A DNA stretch of 64,000 bases from Planctomycetota bacterium (GCA_029259775.1 JAJDEN010000041.1:1-64000); one strand, 5' to 3'; counted from the stretch's first letter, positions 13,451 through 23,728 are shown. Numbers and translations are program-made. Notes: generated from the sequence alone by a model not told the origin.

Positions 13451-15109
13451 CTACAGGTTGATGTTCACACCGGCGAAGACCGAATGGACGATCAACTGGT
13501 TGAGCTGCTGGCGAGCCTGGGCGGCGCCGCTGGTGCTGTGGCTGAAGTCCATCGCGTCGTACGCGCGCAGGACGTTGTCCACGAACAGCATGTTGTAGCC
13601 ACCCGTGAGCGCGATGCAGCGCGAGAGGCGCCAACGGAAGCCGATCTCGATGTCCGCGCCGAAGACGATCTCGGTCGCCGTGCTACGGGCCGCGTGCGGG
13701 CCGCCCACGAAGATCGAGGTGTCGGTGACGTCCGCCTTGCGGCTGAGATCACCCATGATGCCCTTCAACGAGAAGTTGAGCGTGAAGTTCGGGCTGGCGT
13801 CCCAATGGGCGCCGATACCGAACTGAGCCGCCAAGAGGTGGTTCTCGACGTCCGACTGGACGAACGCGGGGCCGGCCCCGACGAGCACGCCCCCCGGGAA
13901 GTCGAGGCGCGAGGTCTCCTCGAAGCGCATGGTGCGGAAGCCAACGATCAGGTCCCAGCGCCAGTCACCCGAGCACTCGAACTCACCGACGAAGTTGACC
14001 TCGGCGCTCCACATCTCGGCTTCGCTGCTCAAGATGCCCTGCGCGGCCGTGGACGCGCCACCGACTCCACCGGGACCGGGTGCGAAGCCGAACCGGCCGA
14101 GCGTGGAGTTGGCCGTATCGTCCCAACCGTCGCCGAACCAGGTGAAGCGTCCCTCGAGCCACTTGCCCGGGGCGACGGCATAGCGCGCCGTACCGCGAGC
14201 ACCCAGCTCAAGCTCGTAGTCGAGCGACTCCCAGTCGAACTGGTCATTCGCGCCGAAGATGGTCTCACCGACGTAGCCCTCGGGGCTGTTCGGGATGGAG
14301 AACATGCCCTCGACCGTCAGCTCGAAGCGGCCGTAGCGCCGGCCGCAGCAGTCCACGGGCCAACAGCACTTATCGCGGCGCTGGCCGCAAGCCGGGTCGC
14401 AGTCGCCGCCCAGGTAGGGCGTGGCGGGCTGGTAGACGTTGCGCACGATGCGCCTCTGGGTCCCCGGGGCCTCGGCCGGTGCCTCGATGACCTCCAAGGG
14501 CGCAGGCTCCTCCTCGACGATCACCTCGTCGGCGGGGGGCGGAGCCGGGGGGGCCTCGTCGTCGGGCCACGCCATGGCGGGGCCGGCGGGCGGCATGTCA
14601 ACGTCGGCGTTTGACGGCGGCAGCGCCGGCTGCGGAGCCGCAGGCGTCGGACCCGTCGGACGCGGCTGGCAGGGCGGGAAGTCGCTGAAATCTGCGTCGT
14701 CGGGGCCGGGAATGCCGGGCTGGGCGCTCGGAACGCGCGGAGCGATCACACCGGGCTGGGCCGCGGGAGCGCGCCACGTGCGAAGCACCATGCCGGGCCG
14801 CAGCTCGCTGTCGTAGAGGTTGCGCGCGGGGGGTACGACACCGGGCTGCGCGACCGACGGCGTCAAGCCGGCGGGCTGCACGAGCCGGGCGGGCACCGGG
14901 CGCGGAGCCGTGTAGGTGCCGCGCAGGGGCGCCAAACGGCGCTCGGCCCGCACCTGGCGAAGATCGCCAGCCGGCGGCGCGCCAATATCCTTGGACGTCG
15001 CTTTCTTCGGCGTCGCAATGTCGTCACCCGCGTGGGCCGTGCCCACACTCAGGACGCATGCGAACCCCAAAACGACCGCAAACACCGTCCAGAACCGCTT
15101 GGTTCCCAT
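13451..15109 (-). CDS. BBP7-like outer-membrane beta-barrel protein
   Basis: The 552-residue product starts at ATG 15109 behind GGAGGG and has a cleavable signal (FAVVLGFACVLSVGTAHA). Residues 25-225 are a Pro/Ala/Gln-rich spacer with repeated AQPG units (VAQPGVVPP, AAQPGVIAP, SAQPGIPGP). A Cys-rich segment follows (CDPACGQRRDKCCWPVDCCG), then alternating beta strands from about 255 to the end (FELTVEGMF, GIGAHWDASPNFTLNFSLKG, ITGG-type turns). This plan matches the BBP7 family of planctomycete outer-membrane barrels. It is probably a porin-like or structural envelope protein. Confidence 0.75.
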   Translation of the reverse strand: MGTKRFWTVFAVVLGFACVLSVGTAHAGDDIATPKKATSKDIGAPPAGDLRQVRAERRLAPLRGTYTAPRPVPARLVQPAGLTPSVAQPGVVPPARNLYDSELRPGMVLRTWRAPAAQPGVIAPRVPSAQPGIPGPDDADFSDFPPCQPRPTGPTPAAPQPALPPSNADVDMPPAGPAMAWPDDEAPPAPPPADEVIVEEEPAPLEVIEAPAEAPGTQRRIVRNVYQPATPYLGGDCDPACGQRRDKCCWPVDCCGRRYGRFELTVEGMFSIPNSPEGYVGETIFGANDQFDWESLDYELELGARGTARYAVAPGKWLEGRFTWFGDGWDDTANSTLGRFGFAPGPGGVGGASTAAQGILSSEAEMWSAEVNFVGEFECSGDWRWDLIVGFRTMRFEETSRLDFPGGVLVGAGPAFVQSDVENHLLAAQFGIGAHWDASPNFTLNFSLKGIMGDLSRKADVTDTSIFVGGPHAARSTATEIVFGADIEIGFRWRLSRCIALTGGYNMLFVDNVLRAYDAMDFSHSTSGAAQARQQLNQLIVHSVFAGVNINL

Positions 15110-15531
15110 GTATCCCTCCGCCTGGCTGCACCCGACGTCAAGTCGCGGCGCACCTCTGCCAATGGCCTATGGGGGTTATAGGTCGGCTATCCCCGTGCAA
15201 TCAAGAGTTACGGGACCGCAAACCCCAGCATTCCGTGAATGGATGCCGCAACCTGGAGGCGCGTCACGTCACCGGAATGCCATGAGGGCCGAGACAGCGC
15301 CGTACTACCTGGGAACGAACGAACTTCTGGGCAACGCTGGGGGTCCACGGAGACCATGAGGAAGCGGCCGGGATACTTACTACCTGCGCGCGTGCACGTG
15401 CGGTCGGGATCTGCCAGCAACCCGCTGGCACAGAAGCCGATTTTTCCGCCCTTGCAGCCTCGCGCATGGTTGTGGCGCCGGGTGTGACTGAGTACCTTTG
15501 TGGCAGGCTCAGTCCAGGGAGGTTTGTAGCC
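15110..15531. other. intergenic region between divergent envelope genes
   Basis: It separates the BBP7-like gene (leftward) from the IPT/TIG lipoprotein gene (rightward) and must contain both promoters. No gene, repeat or clear -35/-10 pair stands out. Confidence 0.5.
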
Positions 15532-18500
15532 ATGAGGAAGAGTATTGTCTTCGCCGCGTTGGCGGTGTCGTTGGCCTTTGGGGCAGCGGGTTGCGGTAGC
15601 CAGAGTGAAACGGGCGGCTTCGGGTCGTTCAGTCTCACCAGCGTTGTCCCGAACCCGGTCCCGGGCATGGTCCCGACCATGGTCACCATCAACGGTGGTG
15701 ACTTCAGCAACCAGATCGGAACCATCGTCCAGGTCGAATGGATCGCTGACACGGGGACTCCGTTCCTTGGTGGCACCAGCCAGACCGCAACGACGACGGG
15801 CACGATCACGTCGGCCACGACGATCGACACGACGACGCCGCGCGTCGTCATCTGCGGACCGAGCTCGATCACGGCGGCGATCCGCGTGACGCTTCCCAGC
15901 GGCGTCTGGGGCCAGTCGGCCGCAGGTTTCATCACCTTCTCGGCGCCGACGGTCACCAGCTTCGCGGGTGGCGGCATCTTCCCCGCCGCGGTCCCCACGG
16001 CCTTCATCCTGAACGGCACGGGCTTCGGCGACATCGGCTCGCCCGTCACCGTGCACTGGAGCAGCCCGTCGCCGATCTTCGACGCCGGCGCCTCCACGAC
16101 GACGACCACCACTGCCGTGGTCGCCTCCGCGACGACGATCTCAGGGACCTCCCCCCTGGCGCTCGTCTGCGGCCCCGTCTCCATCGGCGCCACGATCACC
16201 CGCGTGAGCTTCCAGGACGGTTCCTGCACCCCCACCGCCGGCCCCACCCCCTCGGCCACCTTCGTCGCCCCCACGATCACCTCCGTGCTCAACACGGGTG
16301 GTGGCCTCGACAACGGCACGAACGGCTTCGCGGCCGCCATCCCCGAGTCCTTCACGGTGACGGGCACCGGCTACGGTCCGCTCGGCGGCACCGCCACGGT
16401 CAACATGACGGCCGCCAACACGATCTTCGTGAACGGCACGACCACCACCACGTCCGTCACGGGAACGATCACCTCCACGACGACGATCAGCGTCGCCGGC
16501 AGTGCACTGGCCGCCATGTGCAACAACCCGGCCGGCCTCACGACGAGCAACGTCACCTTCGAGGTCACGCTGCCTGACGGCGCCTGCACCCCCACGGGCG
16601 CCGGCGCGCCGGGCGTCTACAACGCCCCGCAGATCACCTCGATCGTCAACACGGGGGGTCGCGCGCCTGACACGGGCACGAACGGCTTCGCTGCCGCGAT
16701 TCCCGAGACCTTCTCGATCACCGGTACGCGCCTCGGCGTCGCCGGCGACGCGGTCTCGGTCACCTTCACGTCGGCCGGCGGCACCCTGATCTACTCGGGC
16801 GCCACCGCTGCCGCAGCCTCGGTGCCCGCCACCGTGACCAGCAGCACCCTGATCACAGGCACGAGCCCCGAGGCCGTGATGTGCGCCGTGGGCCTGACGG
16901 CCGACAACCAGAACGTCAGCGTCCTGGTCAACGGCGGCTCCTGCAACCCCGTCAACGTGGTCGCCGTCATGAACGCCCCGTCGTTCACCTCGATCGTCAA
17001 CACGCAGGGTGGTTCGCCCTGGAACGGCACGGCCAACTTCGCGCCGGCCGTGCCCGAGTCGTTCCTCATCACCGGCGACCGTTTCGGTCCGGTGGGCGGC
17101 ATCGCCATCATCACGTGGGAAGACAACGGCGCACCGACGCCCTACGCCGGTGGCACCGCGAACTCCACGACGGTGCTCGGCCAGATCACGTCCTCCACGA
17201 CGATCACCGGCATCAGCCCCGAAGCGGCTCTGTGCTCGACCATCATCAACGTAGGCCAGAACATCCTCGTGACGCTGCAGGGCGGCTCGTGCACGCAGAA
17301 TGCCATCGCGGCGCTGCTCCTTCGCACGATGACGACCACGGCCATCGCCAACGATGACCGCGGCGGCGCGACGTTCTTCTCGGCGATTCCCGAGCAGTTC
17401 ACCGTCACCGGCACGGACTTCGGCCCGATCGGCGGGACCGCCACGGTGCGCTTCACCGTTGACGCCGCGACGGCAGCCGGCACGGCGGCCACGCCGTTTG
17501 CCGGCGGCACGGCCGCCTTCGTGGACGTGCTCGCGACGATCACCTCGCGCACGACGATCGTCGGCACGAGCCCCGACGCGCTCCTCTGCCCGATCCCGGG
17601 CACCGACCCGGCCACGCAGCTGACCGCGGGCATCGACCTCTCGGTCACGCTCGAGGGCGGCTCCTGCACCGACACGGACGCGCCGCTCAACCTGCCGGCC
17701 CTCATCCAGGGCCCCTCGCTGGTCTCGGCCGATCTGCTGATCCCCACGCCCCCCGCCACGGGTTCGGCCGGTGGACCGGCCCTGAACGTGCCGACGACGG
17801 TCGCCCTGGGTCAGGACGAGATGCCTGAGATCCGTATCACAGGCACGGGCTTCGCGCCGCTCGGCGCCGTCGCGCTCGTCACCTTCGTCGACATCGGCAA
17901 CGGCACAGGTGCCGCGGACCTCAACGGCGCCGCGACGATCACCGTCCCGGCCTTCGTGGTCAGCGAGACCGTCATCGAGGGCCGCCTGCCGGCCATCACA
18001 ATGGCGCGGCTCTCGGCAAGCGAGATCGTTCGGACGAGCGTCGTGCTTGCGCCGAACGGCTCGTGCACGTTCGACGACGCCATGGTCAACCTCGTTGCCC
18101 CGCCGACCATCACGACCGTCGTCAACTCCGACGCGACGGCCGGCAACAACGGCTTGACCGCGACCGGCTTCGCCGCAGCGGACTTCTATGCCGGCCAGGA
18201 TGACCGGATGCTCGTTACGGGGACGGCTTTCGATAGCGCAGCCGGCGCTCCGCTGGGCGACCTGTTCGTCTACTCCACGGTGGATGGCTTGGACGCGGTG
18301 ACGCAGCTTCCCAACCGCCGGCTCGGCACCAATACGCCGACGGCGGGCACGCCGTGGTTCACGGATCTCGGTTTCCGTGGAAACATCACGGGCCCGGCTA
18401 CCGCTGGCGGCAGCATCCGGCTCGAGAAGCTCGCGACGGATCTCGACGCGGACAACGACGGCCTCGTGCCCTACTCGGTGCGGTACGTCAATGCTGACGG

Positions 18501-19953
18501 GCAGTTCCACGACTTCGCCGCGGGCAACATCCGCGTGCAGAGCGCCACGGTCAACCCGACGGGCATGGGCTCGACCCAGATCCGCAACAACAACAGCATC
18601 GCCGTCAACCCGGTATCGTTCACGGACGACTTCGGCACCGCCGGGGCTGACGTGACGGACGGCACAGACGGGGCCAACATCCTCGCCGTGTCCAACGACG
18701 AGACGCCTGGCGGCGGGTTCGGGTTGTTCAACGCGACGGACATCCTGCTGATGCGCAGCGTCGATGGTGGCCGTACGTTCGCGAATGCGCCGCTTGGCGC
18801 TGCCGCGATCGACCTGCTCCCGGCTACGGCTGTTCGCAGCTTCGCGAAGGTCGCGTTCGACAAGTTCGGCAACGGCGTCCTCAGCTACATCGTGGATGAC
18901 TTCGCCGGGATCAACTTCGACGCGACGCTGATCTGCCTCACGACCGCCGACTCCGGAGCGACGTGGGTCCTCAGGTTCTTGCCGAACTACGGGCCCTTCT
19001 CCGCCGGCCTGATCAACAGCTTGGACGTCTCGGTCGGCAACGACGAAGCGACGACGGGCTCACGTTTCGGCTTCGCCTTCGTGGATTCCACCGCAACGAC
19101 GGCCCCCGGCGACGTGGTTCGCGCCATCGACTTGACGTACACCGGGTACACGACTGATGTGGGTGCGTTCGGCAACGTGCCGATCAGCCAGACCGTGGTC
19201 GCGCCGCTGGGTGGGATCACGGCGTGCGAGTGCGCCATCGGCAACTCGGGCGAGTTCTACGTCGGTTGGCAGGAGCCGCCGTTCGTCGGCCCGCCCCCCT
19301 TCACGACGAACTTCATGTTCGACGTCGATCTGGACGGGATCGCGAACCCGACGTTCACCTTCGGCACGGATCAGTTGGCCTTCACGGACTTCATCCCGAA
19401 CTTCGCGTTGCCGGCCTACTCAGACGTCCAGTTCTTCGAGCCCACCATGGACATGTGCGTCGCGCGTGCGGGCGCCGGGGCAGGCCGCTTGCTCTGGGTG
19501 TATGACCACATCCGCCCGAACGTGGGTCCGGAGCCGGACCACGCCCAGGTGATCGCCCGCTACTCGGACGACAACGGCACGGCTTGGTCGGCCGGCGTCG
19601 TCACGCATGCGGTGGACGCGGCGGACCGGTTCATTCCGGCCGTCTGCTCCGACGCCGTCACGGGTCGCTTCTACCTGAGCTGGTACGACACCACGTCCAG
19701 CATCGCCACCGGCAACACGTCCTTCGAGCGCTACGGTGCAGCGAGCGCCAATGGCGTCACGTGGAGTACCAGCCGCAACCTGTCCGGGACGCGCGGGCCG
19801 AGCACGCATCCCTTCGACTTCGACACCGACTTCGGAGCGTACGCCGGCATCGCGGTCCACAACGGCTGCGTCTACGCGACCTGGGGCGACACGGTCGACA
19901 CCGCGAGTGGCGCCGGCGCGGACCCGATCATCGTGGGCTACCAGCAGAAGTAG
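15532..19953 (+). CDS. giant IPT/TIG-repeat lipoprotein with BNR-like C-terminal region
   Basis: The 1473-residue product starts at ATG 15532 behind AGGGAGG and has a lipobox (AFGAAGC). Residues about 30-860 contain seven IPT/TIG-like immunoglobulin repeats of roughly 100-115 residues plus a diverged eighth. Each has a strand such as FTVTGTGYGPLGGTATV, a Thr-rich hairpin ending in ITSTTTI, and a Cys near the end (VMC, ALC). The C-terminal 480 residues have Asp-box-like turns (RSVDGGRTFA, TADSGATW, YSDDNGTAWS) of a sialidase-fold propeller; catalytic sialidase residues are not apparent. It is a long lipid-anchored surface protein. A perfect terminator follows. Confidence 0.75.
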   Translation: MRKSIVFAALAVSLAFGAAGCGSQSETGGFGSFSLTSVVPNPVPGMVPTMVTINGGDFSNQIGTIVQVEWIADTGTPFLGGTSQTATTTGTITSATTIDTTTPRVVICGPSSITAAIRVTLPSGVWGQSAAGFITFSAPTVTSFAGGGIFPAAVPTAFILNGTGFGDIGSPVTVHWSSPSPIFDAGASTTTTTTAVVASATTISGTSPLALVCGPVSIGATITRVSFQDGSCTPTAGPTPSATFVAPTITSVLNTGGGLDNGTNGFAAAIPESFTVTGTGYGPLGGTATVNMTAANTIFVNGTTTTTSVTGTITSTTTISVAGSALAAMCNNPAGLTTSNVTFEVTLPDGACTPTGAGAPGVYNAPQITSIVNTGGRAPDTGTNGFAAAIPETFSITGTRLGVAGDAVSVTFTSAGGTLIYSGATAAAASVPATVTSSTLITGTSPEAVMCAVGLTADNQNVSVLVNGGSCNPVNVVAVMNAPSFTSIVNTQGGSPWNGTANFAPAVPESFLITGDRFGPVGGIAIITWEDNGAPTPYAGGTANSTTVLGQITSSTTITGISPEAALCSTIINVGQNILVTLQGGSCTQNAIAALLLRTMTTTAIANDDRGGATFFSAIPEQFTVTGTDFGPIGGTATVRFTVDAATAAGTAATPFAGGTAAFVDVLATITSRTTIVGTSPDALLCPIPGTDPATQLTAGIDLSVTLEGGSCTDTDAPLNLPALIQGPSLVSADLLIPTPPATGSAGGPALNVPTTVALGQDEMPEIRITGTGFAPLGAVALVTFVDIGNGTGAADLNGAATITVPAFVVSETVIEGRLPAITMARLSASEIVRTSVVLAPNGSCTFDDAMVNLVAPPTITTVVNSDATAGNNGLTATGFAAADFYAGQDDRMLVTGTAFDSAAGAPLGDLFVYSTVDGLDAVTQLPNRRLGTNTPTAGTPWFTDLGFRGNITGPATAGGSIRLEKLATDLDADNDGLVPYSVRYVNADGQFHDFAAGNIRVQSATVNPTGMGSTQIRNNNSIAVNPVSFTDDFGTAGADVTDGTDGANILAVSNDETPGGGFGLFNATDILLMRSVDGGRTFANAPLGAAAIDLLPATAVRSFAKVAFDKFGNGVLSYIVDDFAGINFDATLICLTTADSGATWVLRFLPNYGPFSAGLINSLDVSVGNDEATTGSRFGFAFVDSTATTAPGDVVRAIDLTYTGYTTDVGAFGNVPISQTVVAPLGGITACECAIGNSGEFYVGWQEPPFVGPPPFTTNFMFDVDLDGIANPTFTFGTDQLAFTDFIPNFALPAYSDVQFFEPTMDMCVARAGAGAGRLLWVYDHIRPNVGPEPDHAQVIARYSDDNGTAWSAGVVTHAVDAADRFIPAVCSDAVTGRFYLSWYDTTSSIATGNTSFERYGAASANGVTWSTSRNLSGTRGPSTHPFDFDTDFGAYAGIAVHNGCVYATWGDTVDTASGAGADPIIVGYQQK

Positions 19954-19973
19954 CGCCGACCGGATCGACAACC

Positions 19974-20005
19974 AATCGGCCGCCTCCTTCGGGAGGCGGC
20001 CGATT
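19974..20005. terminator. bidirectional terminator
   Basis: AATCGGCCGCCTCC, loop TTCG, GGAGGCGGCCGATT is a 14-bp perfect stem with a stable tetraloop, followed by CTCGTTTTGG. It lies between the convergent genes ending at 19953 and 20022. Confidence 0.85.
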
Positions 20006-20021
20006 CTCGTTTTGGCCCGCG

Positions 20022-20522
20022 CTAGTTTCCGTTCAGGCCCGTGTCCTTGGGCGTCTTGCTGGGGTCGGGCTTGACCAAGGCACGGCCGTCGTAGACGAAG
20101 CGCTTGATGACCGCTTCCGCTGCCTCCGCCTCGGGCAGCACAAGGCGGATCTGGTTCATGGTGGGCTGCACGGCGGCGAGGTAGCGGGCCGCGAACTCCT
20201 TGTTCGTCCACGAGGCCAGCGCGGGGTCACGCACGACGCGCTCACGCTCCTTGAAGCCACCCGCGAGCGCCGCGAGCACTCGCTCGACCTGCTGCCCGTT
20301 CAACCTGAGGCCCATGTTCGCAAGTGCCTCGGCGACCCTCTTCATACGCGGGTCGCGCTGCTTGCCCTTGCGCACGGCCAGGGCGCGGGCCTGCCGCTCG
20401 AAGCGGTCGAGCGCCGCGTCGCTTACGGGATCCTCGGCACGCGCCGCGACCCAGCGGTCGTAGACGAACAGGCCGGCCGCGACGACTGCGACGTTGAGCA
20501 GGACGGCATGGGTGAGCTTCAT
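20022..20522 (-). CDS. hypothetical membrane-anchored protein, 166 aa
   Basis: It starts at ATG 20522 with GGAG upstream. One N-terminal membrane segment (HAVLLNVAVVAAGLFVYDRW) is followed by a mostly helical, charged domain (ALDRFERQARALAVRKGKQR to AEAAEAVIKRFVYDGRAL). The plan (short anchor, helical domain that may be heavy-metal-resistor-like) resembles the neighbour at 21145, so they may be distant paralogues. Function unknown. Confidence 0.55.
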   Translation of the reverse strand: MKLTHAVLLNVAVVAAGLFVYDRWVAARAEDPVSDAALDRFERQARALAVRKGKQRDPRMKRVAEALANMGLRLNGQQVERVLAALAGGFKERERVVRDPALASWTNKEFAARYLAAVQPTMNQIRLVLPEAEAAEAVIKRFVYDGRALVKPDPSKTPKDTGLNGN

Positions 20523-20656
20523 AGGCTGGATCTCCTGGGCTGATCGCGTGGAAGTCTCGACCACGCATGGCTCGATTGCCAGTCTCGGCTCGATCGAGGC
20601 CCTCGGGATCCCGCCCGCGCAACGTCACCGCCTGCCATCTCGTGACGACGAGGGGC

Positions 20657-21148
20657 TCAGTCGCCCTTCGGTGGCGCGACCTGGTCGGGGACCCGCATCA
20701 TGAAGATGCGCTTGCCCTCGGCTTCGACCACAAGGCGGCCGTCCTCGATCCGGTAGGTCTCGGTGATGGCCATCTCGGTAGGTGCGGGCTCGCCCCCGAC
20801 GGTCGTCGTCGTGAGCTCGATGGCCCCCTTGAGTTCCTTCCAGGTGCCCCCGGTCTTCCAGTCCTTGTCGCCCATCGGGATGACGAAGTGGAAGGTGTTG
20901 TCGGGGTTGAGCTCGAGGCGGAAGTCGTCGACGTCGTTCCCGGCCTGGACCTGGTCGAGAGCCTTCTTGGAGAGCGTGACGTGAAAGCCGTCGGCGTCCT
21001 TGGCGCGGCCCTTGGTCGTCAAGGCAACATCCACGATGTAGACGCCCGGGAGCGGCTCGACGCGCAGATGGTCGTCCGGCCGCACCTCGTCGCCACAGGC
21101 AGTCAGGATCAGGAACCCAGACATCAGGAAAGCAGCGTTCAACCTCAC
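20657..21148 (-). CDS. hypothetical lipoprotein, 163 aa
   Basis: It starts with GTG at 21148, overlapping the stop of the upstream gene by 4 bases. A lipobox is clear (FLILTACG), so it is lipid-anchored. The rest is beta-rich (LELNPDNTFHFVIPM, YRIEDGRLVVEAEG), like small lipocalin-type or META-like lipoproteins that compare a measured quantity with a template, but no family is identified. Coupled to the 21145 gene. Confidence 0.65.
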   Translation of the reverse strand: MRLNAAFLMSGFLILTACGDEVRPDDHLRVEPLPGVYIVDVALTTKGRAKDADGFHVTLSKKALDQVQAGNDVDDFRLELNPDNTFHFVIPMGDKDWKTGGTWKELKGAIELTTTTVGGEPAPTEMAITETYRIEDGRLVVEAEGKRIFMMRVPDQVAPPKGD

Positions 21149-21717
21149 TTCGACTCCTCGGGCTTCTCGGTCATGGAGATCGGAGGAAGCGGCTTCGGCT
21201 GCGGCTTGGGCGTCGGGCTGGTGCTCCCCGGCACGGGCGGCATCATGGCCGGCAACGCGGCGTAGAGCTTGGCCGCCTGGTCCTGCGGGATGAGGCTCTT
21301 CAAACGCGCGTGCAGCGCGCCGTGGATGCCCGCGGCCTTGGCCCGGAAGCGAGCGCGCTGCACCTCCGGCACACCGTCCACGACAGCCCGGTGTGCGTCG
21401 CGCAGGTTGGCGCGCAGCTTCAGCAGGTGATCGTGCAGGAGGGGCAGGATCACCTCCTCCTTGTCCGCGGGCAGTTCGATGTCGGACTTCCTGAGCAGGC
21501 CGCGCACGGCGTCGGCGTCGTAGGTCTCAGGTGTCACGCCCTCGGCCGAGCGGAGCGCCGCCTCGATCTCCATGCGTTCGCCGAGCCCGCCGCCGATCAG
21601 CTCGGCGCCCGTGCCCTCGCCGCTGCGGTCGCGGTCGCCGTGAAACATCATGTGGTAGGCCGCCAGGGCGCCGACGACCACGACGACCTGGGTCACGAAC
21701 ATGCCGAGATTCTTCAT
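21145..21717 (-). CDS. hypothetical membrane-anchored protein, 190 aa
   Basis: N-terminal membrane segment (MFVTQVVVVVGALAAYHMMF) followed by a helical domain (about 45-155) with EEVILPLLHDHLLKLRANLR, and a Pro/Lys-rich tail (PTPKPQPKPLPPISM). No enzyme motif. First gene of a coupled pair with the lipoprotein at 20657; perhaps an envelope-stress or periplasmic sensor pair, which is only a guess. Confidence 0.6.
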   Translation of the reverse strand: MKNLGMFVTQVVVVVGALAAYHMMFHGDRDRSGEGTGAELIGGGLGERMEIEAALRSAEGVTPETYDADAVRGLLRKSDIELPADKEEVILPLLHDHLLKLRANLRDAHRAVVDGVPEVQRARFRAKAAGIHGALHARLKSLIPQDQAAKLYAALPAMMPPVPGSTSPTPKPQPKPLPPISMTEKPEESK

Positions 21718-21745
21718 GGCGGCCGATCCTACCCGGCGCCCGGCG

Positions 21746-23728
21746 CTAGAGGCCGCTGATGTCGAGCGGAACGGTCACGATCAGGTTCCCGCCCACGTCG
21801 TACAGGCGCGCCGTGCCGGCGGTCGGCACGGGCCCCAAGCCGACGCCCGCGGTGTCGGTATCGAAGCGGAACTGGAACGTCGGGCCCGATCCCGTCGTCG
21901 GCACCGGATTCGTGACCGTGCTGAAGCGCAGCGTCGTCGCCGTCAGGTCCTCGCTCCACCCGAACGGGAGCAAGGCCATGCCACCGGGGATCACCTCCAG
22001 CCAAGGGGGTGTCATGTCGGCGAACACCAGCTCGATCTCGTAGATCTCCGTGAGGCCCGGAACGCCGTCCGCGTTCATGATGAGCTGCAAGGCCGCGTAG
22101 TACTCGTCTTCGAAGAGGGGGTGATTGTCGACCACGAAGAGCGACGCCTGGATCGCGTCCACCACGAGGACATCGAAGCTCATGACCTGGACGCGCACGC
22201 CGGGATCCTCGATGCGCACGCCGACTGTGTAGAGGTCGCGCTCGCCGTCGCCGCCCGGAACGAGCGAGGCGATGTCGATGGTGATACTCCCGTCCACACC
22301 AGCGTCGATCAGGCTCGTCGCCATCGGCAAGGAGGCCATCGTTTCGTCGGCCACGTCGATGGCCGTCGCGCCCGCGTCGTCTGCGTCGCCGAGCTTGTGT
22401 ACGAGCCGGAAGCGCAGCTGCGAAGCGGGCAGACTCGCCGGCATGAGAGTGATCTGCCCGACCGTGTCGCGCAGCAGCGCGATGCTCTGCGGACCGTAGC
22501 GGAAGGACGCCAGCGCCACCTCGGGGCAAGCCTCGACCAGCACGGTGAGGTCGGCGTGACTCGTGTTGCCGTCGAAGTCCGTGACCGTAAGACGCGGGCG
22601 GTACACGCCGGGGAGGACGAACGCGAAGGTCGGATGCGGAACCGCCGCATCGGCCACGCCGTCGCCGTCGAAGTCCCAGGAGAAGGTGAGCGCCTGGTCC
22701 TCGGCGTCGGTGCCGTGGCCGTGGAACTGCACGGCCTGCGCCGGAGCAACCACGAGCGCTTCCGCGCTGGCCCACGCGGACGGCGGCAGGTCGACCGGTG
22801 CGTCCGTGACGAGGATCCGGATCTCCGCCTCGGACGGCGGTCCCATCTCGTCGTCCGTCAGCCGCACGCGCACACGGTGCACGCCCGGATCTGCGAACAC
22901 GGGGCTGATCACGCGGCCGCTCATGTCGCCGAAGACGCCGTCGTCATCGAGGTCCCACTCGATGGCGAACACCGCGCCGCCGTCGATGTCCGTACCGGCC
23001 GCGACCAGGTCAAGCGGTGTGGTCGTGTCCGTCGAAGCGGCCCCCGAGGGGACGCTGATCTGGCACGAGGGCGCATGATCGGGGTACGCCGGGCCGTCGC
23101 AGAGCACGAGGAACGCCGACGCCTCCGACGACTCCATCTGGTCATCGGTGACCGTGACGCGGACGGGAAATCGCCCCGTCTCGGGGAGCGTGAAGCTCGC
23201 CGTCGGCGATGCGGTCGTGACATCCGCCGTGCCGTCGTCATTGAAATCGAAGGCGTACTCGACGATCGCGCCGCCATCGGGGTCGACGGCCTCGACCTCA
23301 CAGAACACCTCGCTCGGCGCCGTGCCGTGCAGCGAGCGGACGCGGAGCGCCACGGCGGGCTCCGTGGGCGGCATGGCGCCGCCCATGACATTGACGCGCA
23401 GGATGGCCACGTTGACGTTGCCGTCGGGGCCGTTGGCTGCGAGCCGCACCGTCTTGGTGCCCTCGGTCGCGAACGTGAACGTTGCCGTCTGCGTGGTGGC
23501 GTCGTCGGTGCCGTCCTCGTCGAAATCCCAGGCGTAGCTCACGACACCGGCGTCCACGTCGCTTGCCTGCCCGTAGAAGGTGAACAGCGTGGCCGTCGTC
23601 CCGCTCAGGACGTCGGCTGTGGCCTGGACGCTCGCGGTGCCGCGCACGACGCCGCCCCCACCGCCGCCTCCGCAGGCAGGGAAGAGCAGGACCGGGAAGA
23701 GCAGGACCGGGACCAGCAGGCGCGGCAT
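21746..23728 (-). CDS. PKD-domain lipoprotein
   Basis: It starts at ATG 23728 behind GGAGG, with a lipobox in LLFPVLLFPACGGGG (Cys then Gly-rich spacer). The 660-residue product has four PKD domains in a row (about 30-400). Each shows the YAWDFDEDGT or WDLDDDGVFG core and ends in a strand such as RLAANGPDGNV or RPRLTVTDFDGN. The C-terminal 250 residues are beta-rich and resemble a cohesin-like or other surface module (MSFDVLVVDAIQASLFVVDN, LEVIPGGMALLPFGWSEDL). It is a surface-anchored binding or structural protein. Confidence 0.75.
   Translation of the reverse strand: MPRLLVPVLLFPVLLFPACGGGGGGGVVRGTASVQATADVLSGTTATLFTFYGQASDVDAGVVSYAWDFDEDGTDDATTQTATFTFATEGTKTVRLAANGPDGNVNVAILRVNVMGGAMPPTEPAVALRVRSLHGTAPSEVFCEVEAVDPDGGAIVEYAFDFNDDGTADVTTASPTASFTLPETGRFPVRVTVTDDQMESSEASAFLVLCDGPAYPDHAPSCQISVPSGAASTDTTTPLDLVAAGTDIDGGAVFAIEWDLDDDGVFGDMSGRVISPVFADPGVHRVRVRLTDDEMGPPSEAEIRILVTDAPVDLPPSAWASAEALVVAPAQAVQFHGHGTDAEDQALTFSWDFDGDGVADAAVPHPTFAFVLPGVYRPRLTVTDFDGNTSHADLTVLVEACPEVALASFRYGPQSIALLRDTVGQITLMPASLPASQLRFRLVHKLGDADDAGATAIDVADETMASLPMATSLIDAGVDGSITIDIASLVPGGDGERDLYTVGVRIEDPGVRVQVMSFDVLVVDAIQASLFVVDNHPLFEDEYYAALQLIMNADGVPGLTEIYEIELVFADMTPPWLEVIPGGMALLPFGWSEDLTATTLRFSTVTNPVPTTGSGPTFQFRFDTDTAGVGLGPVPTAGTARLYDVGGNLIVTVPLDISGL

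Noticed and set aside
16141..18510. 789-codon open frame on the minus strand
   Set aside because: It is the antisense of the IPT/TIG lipoprotein, Arg/Gly/Asp-rich without structure or start signal; a product of high GC.
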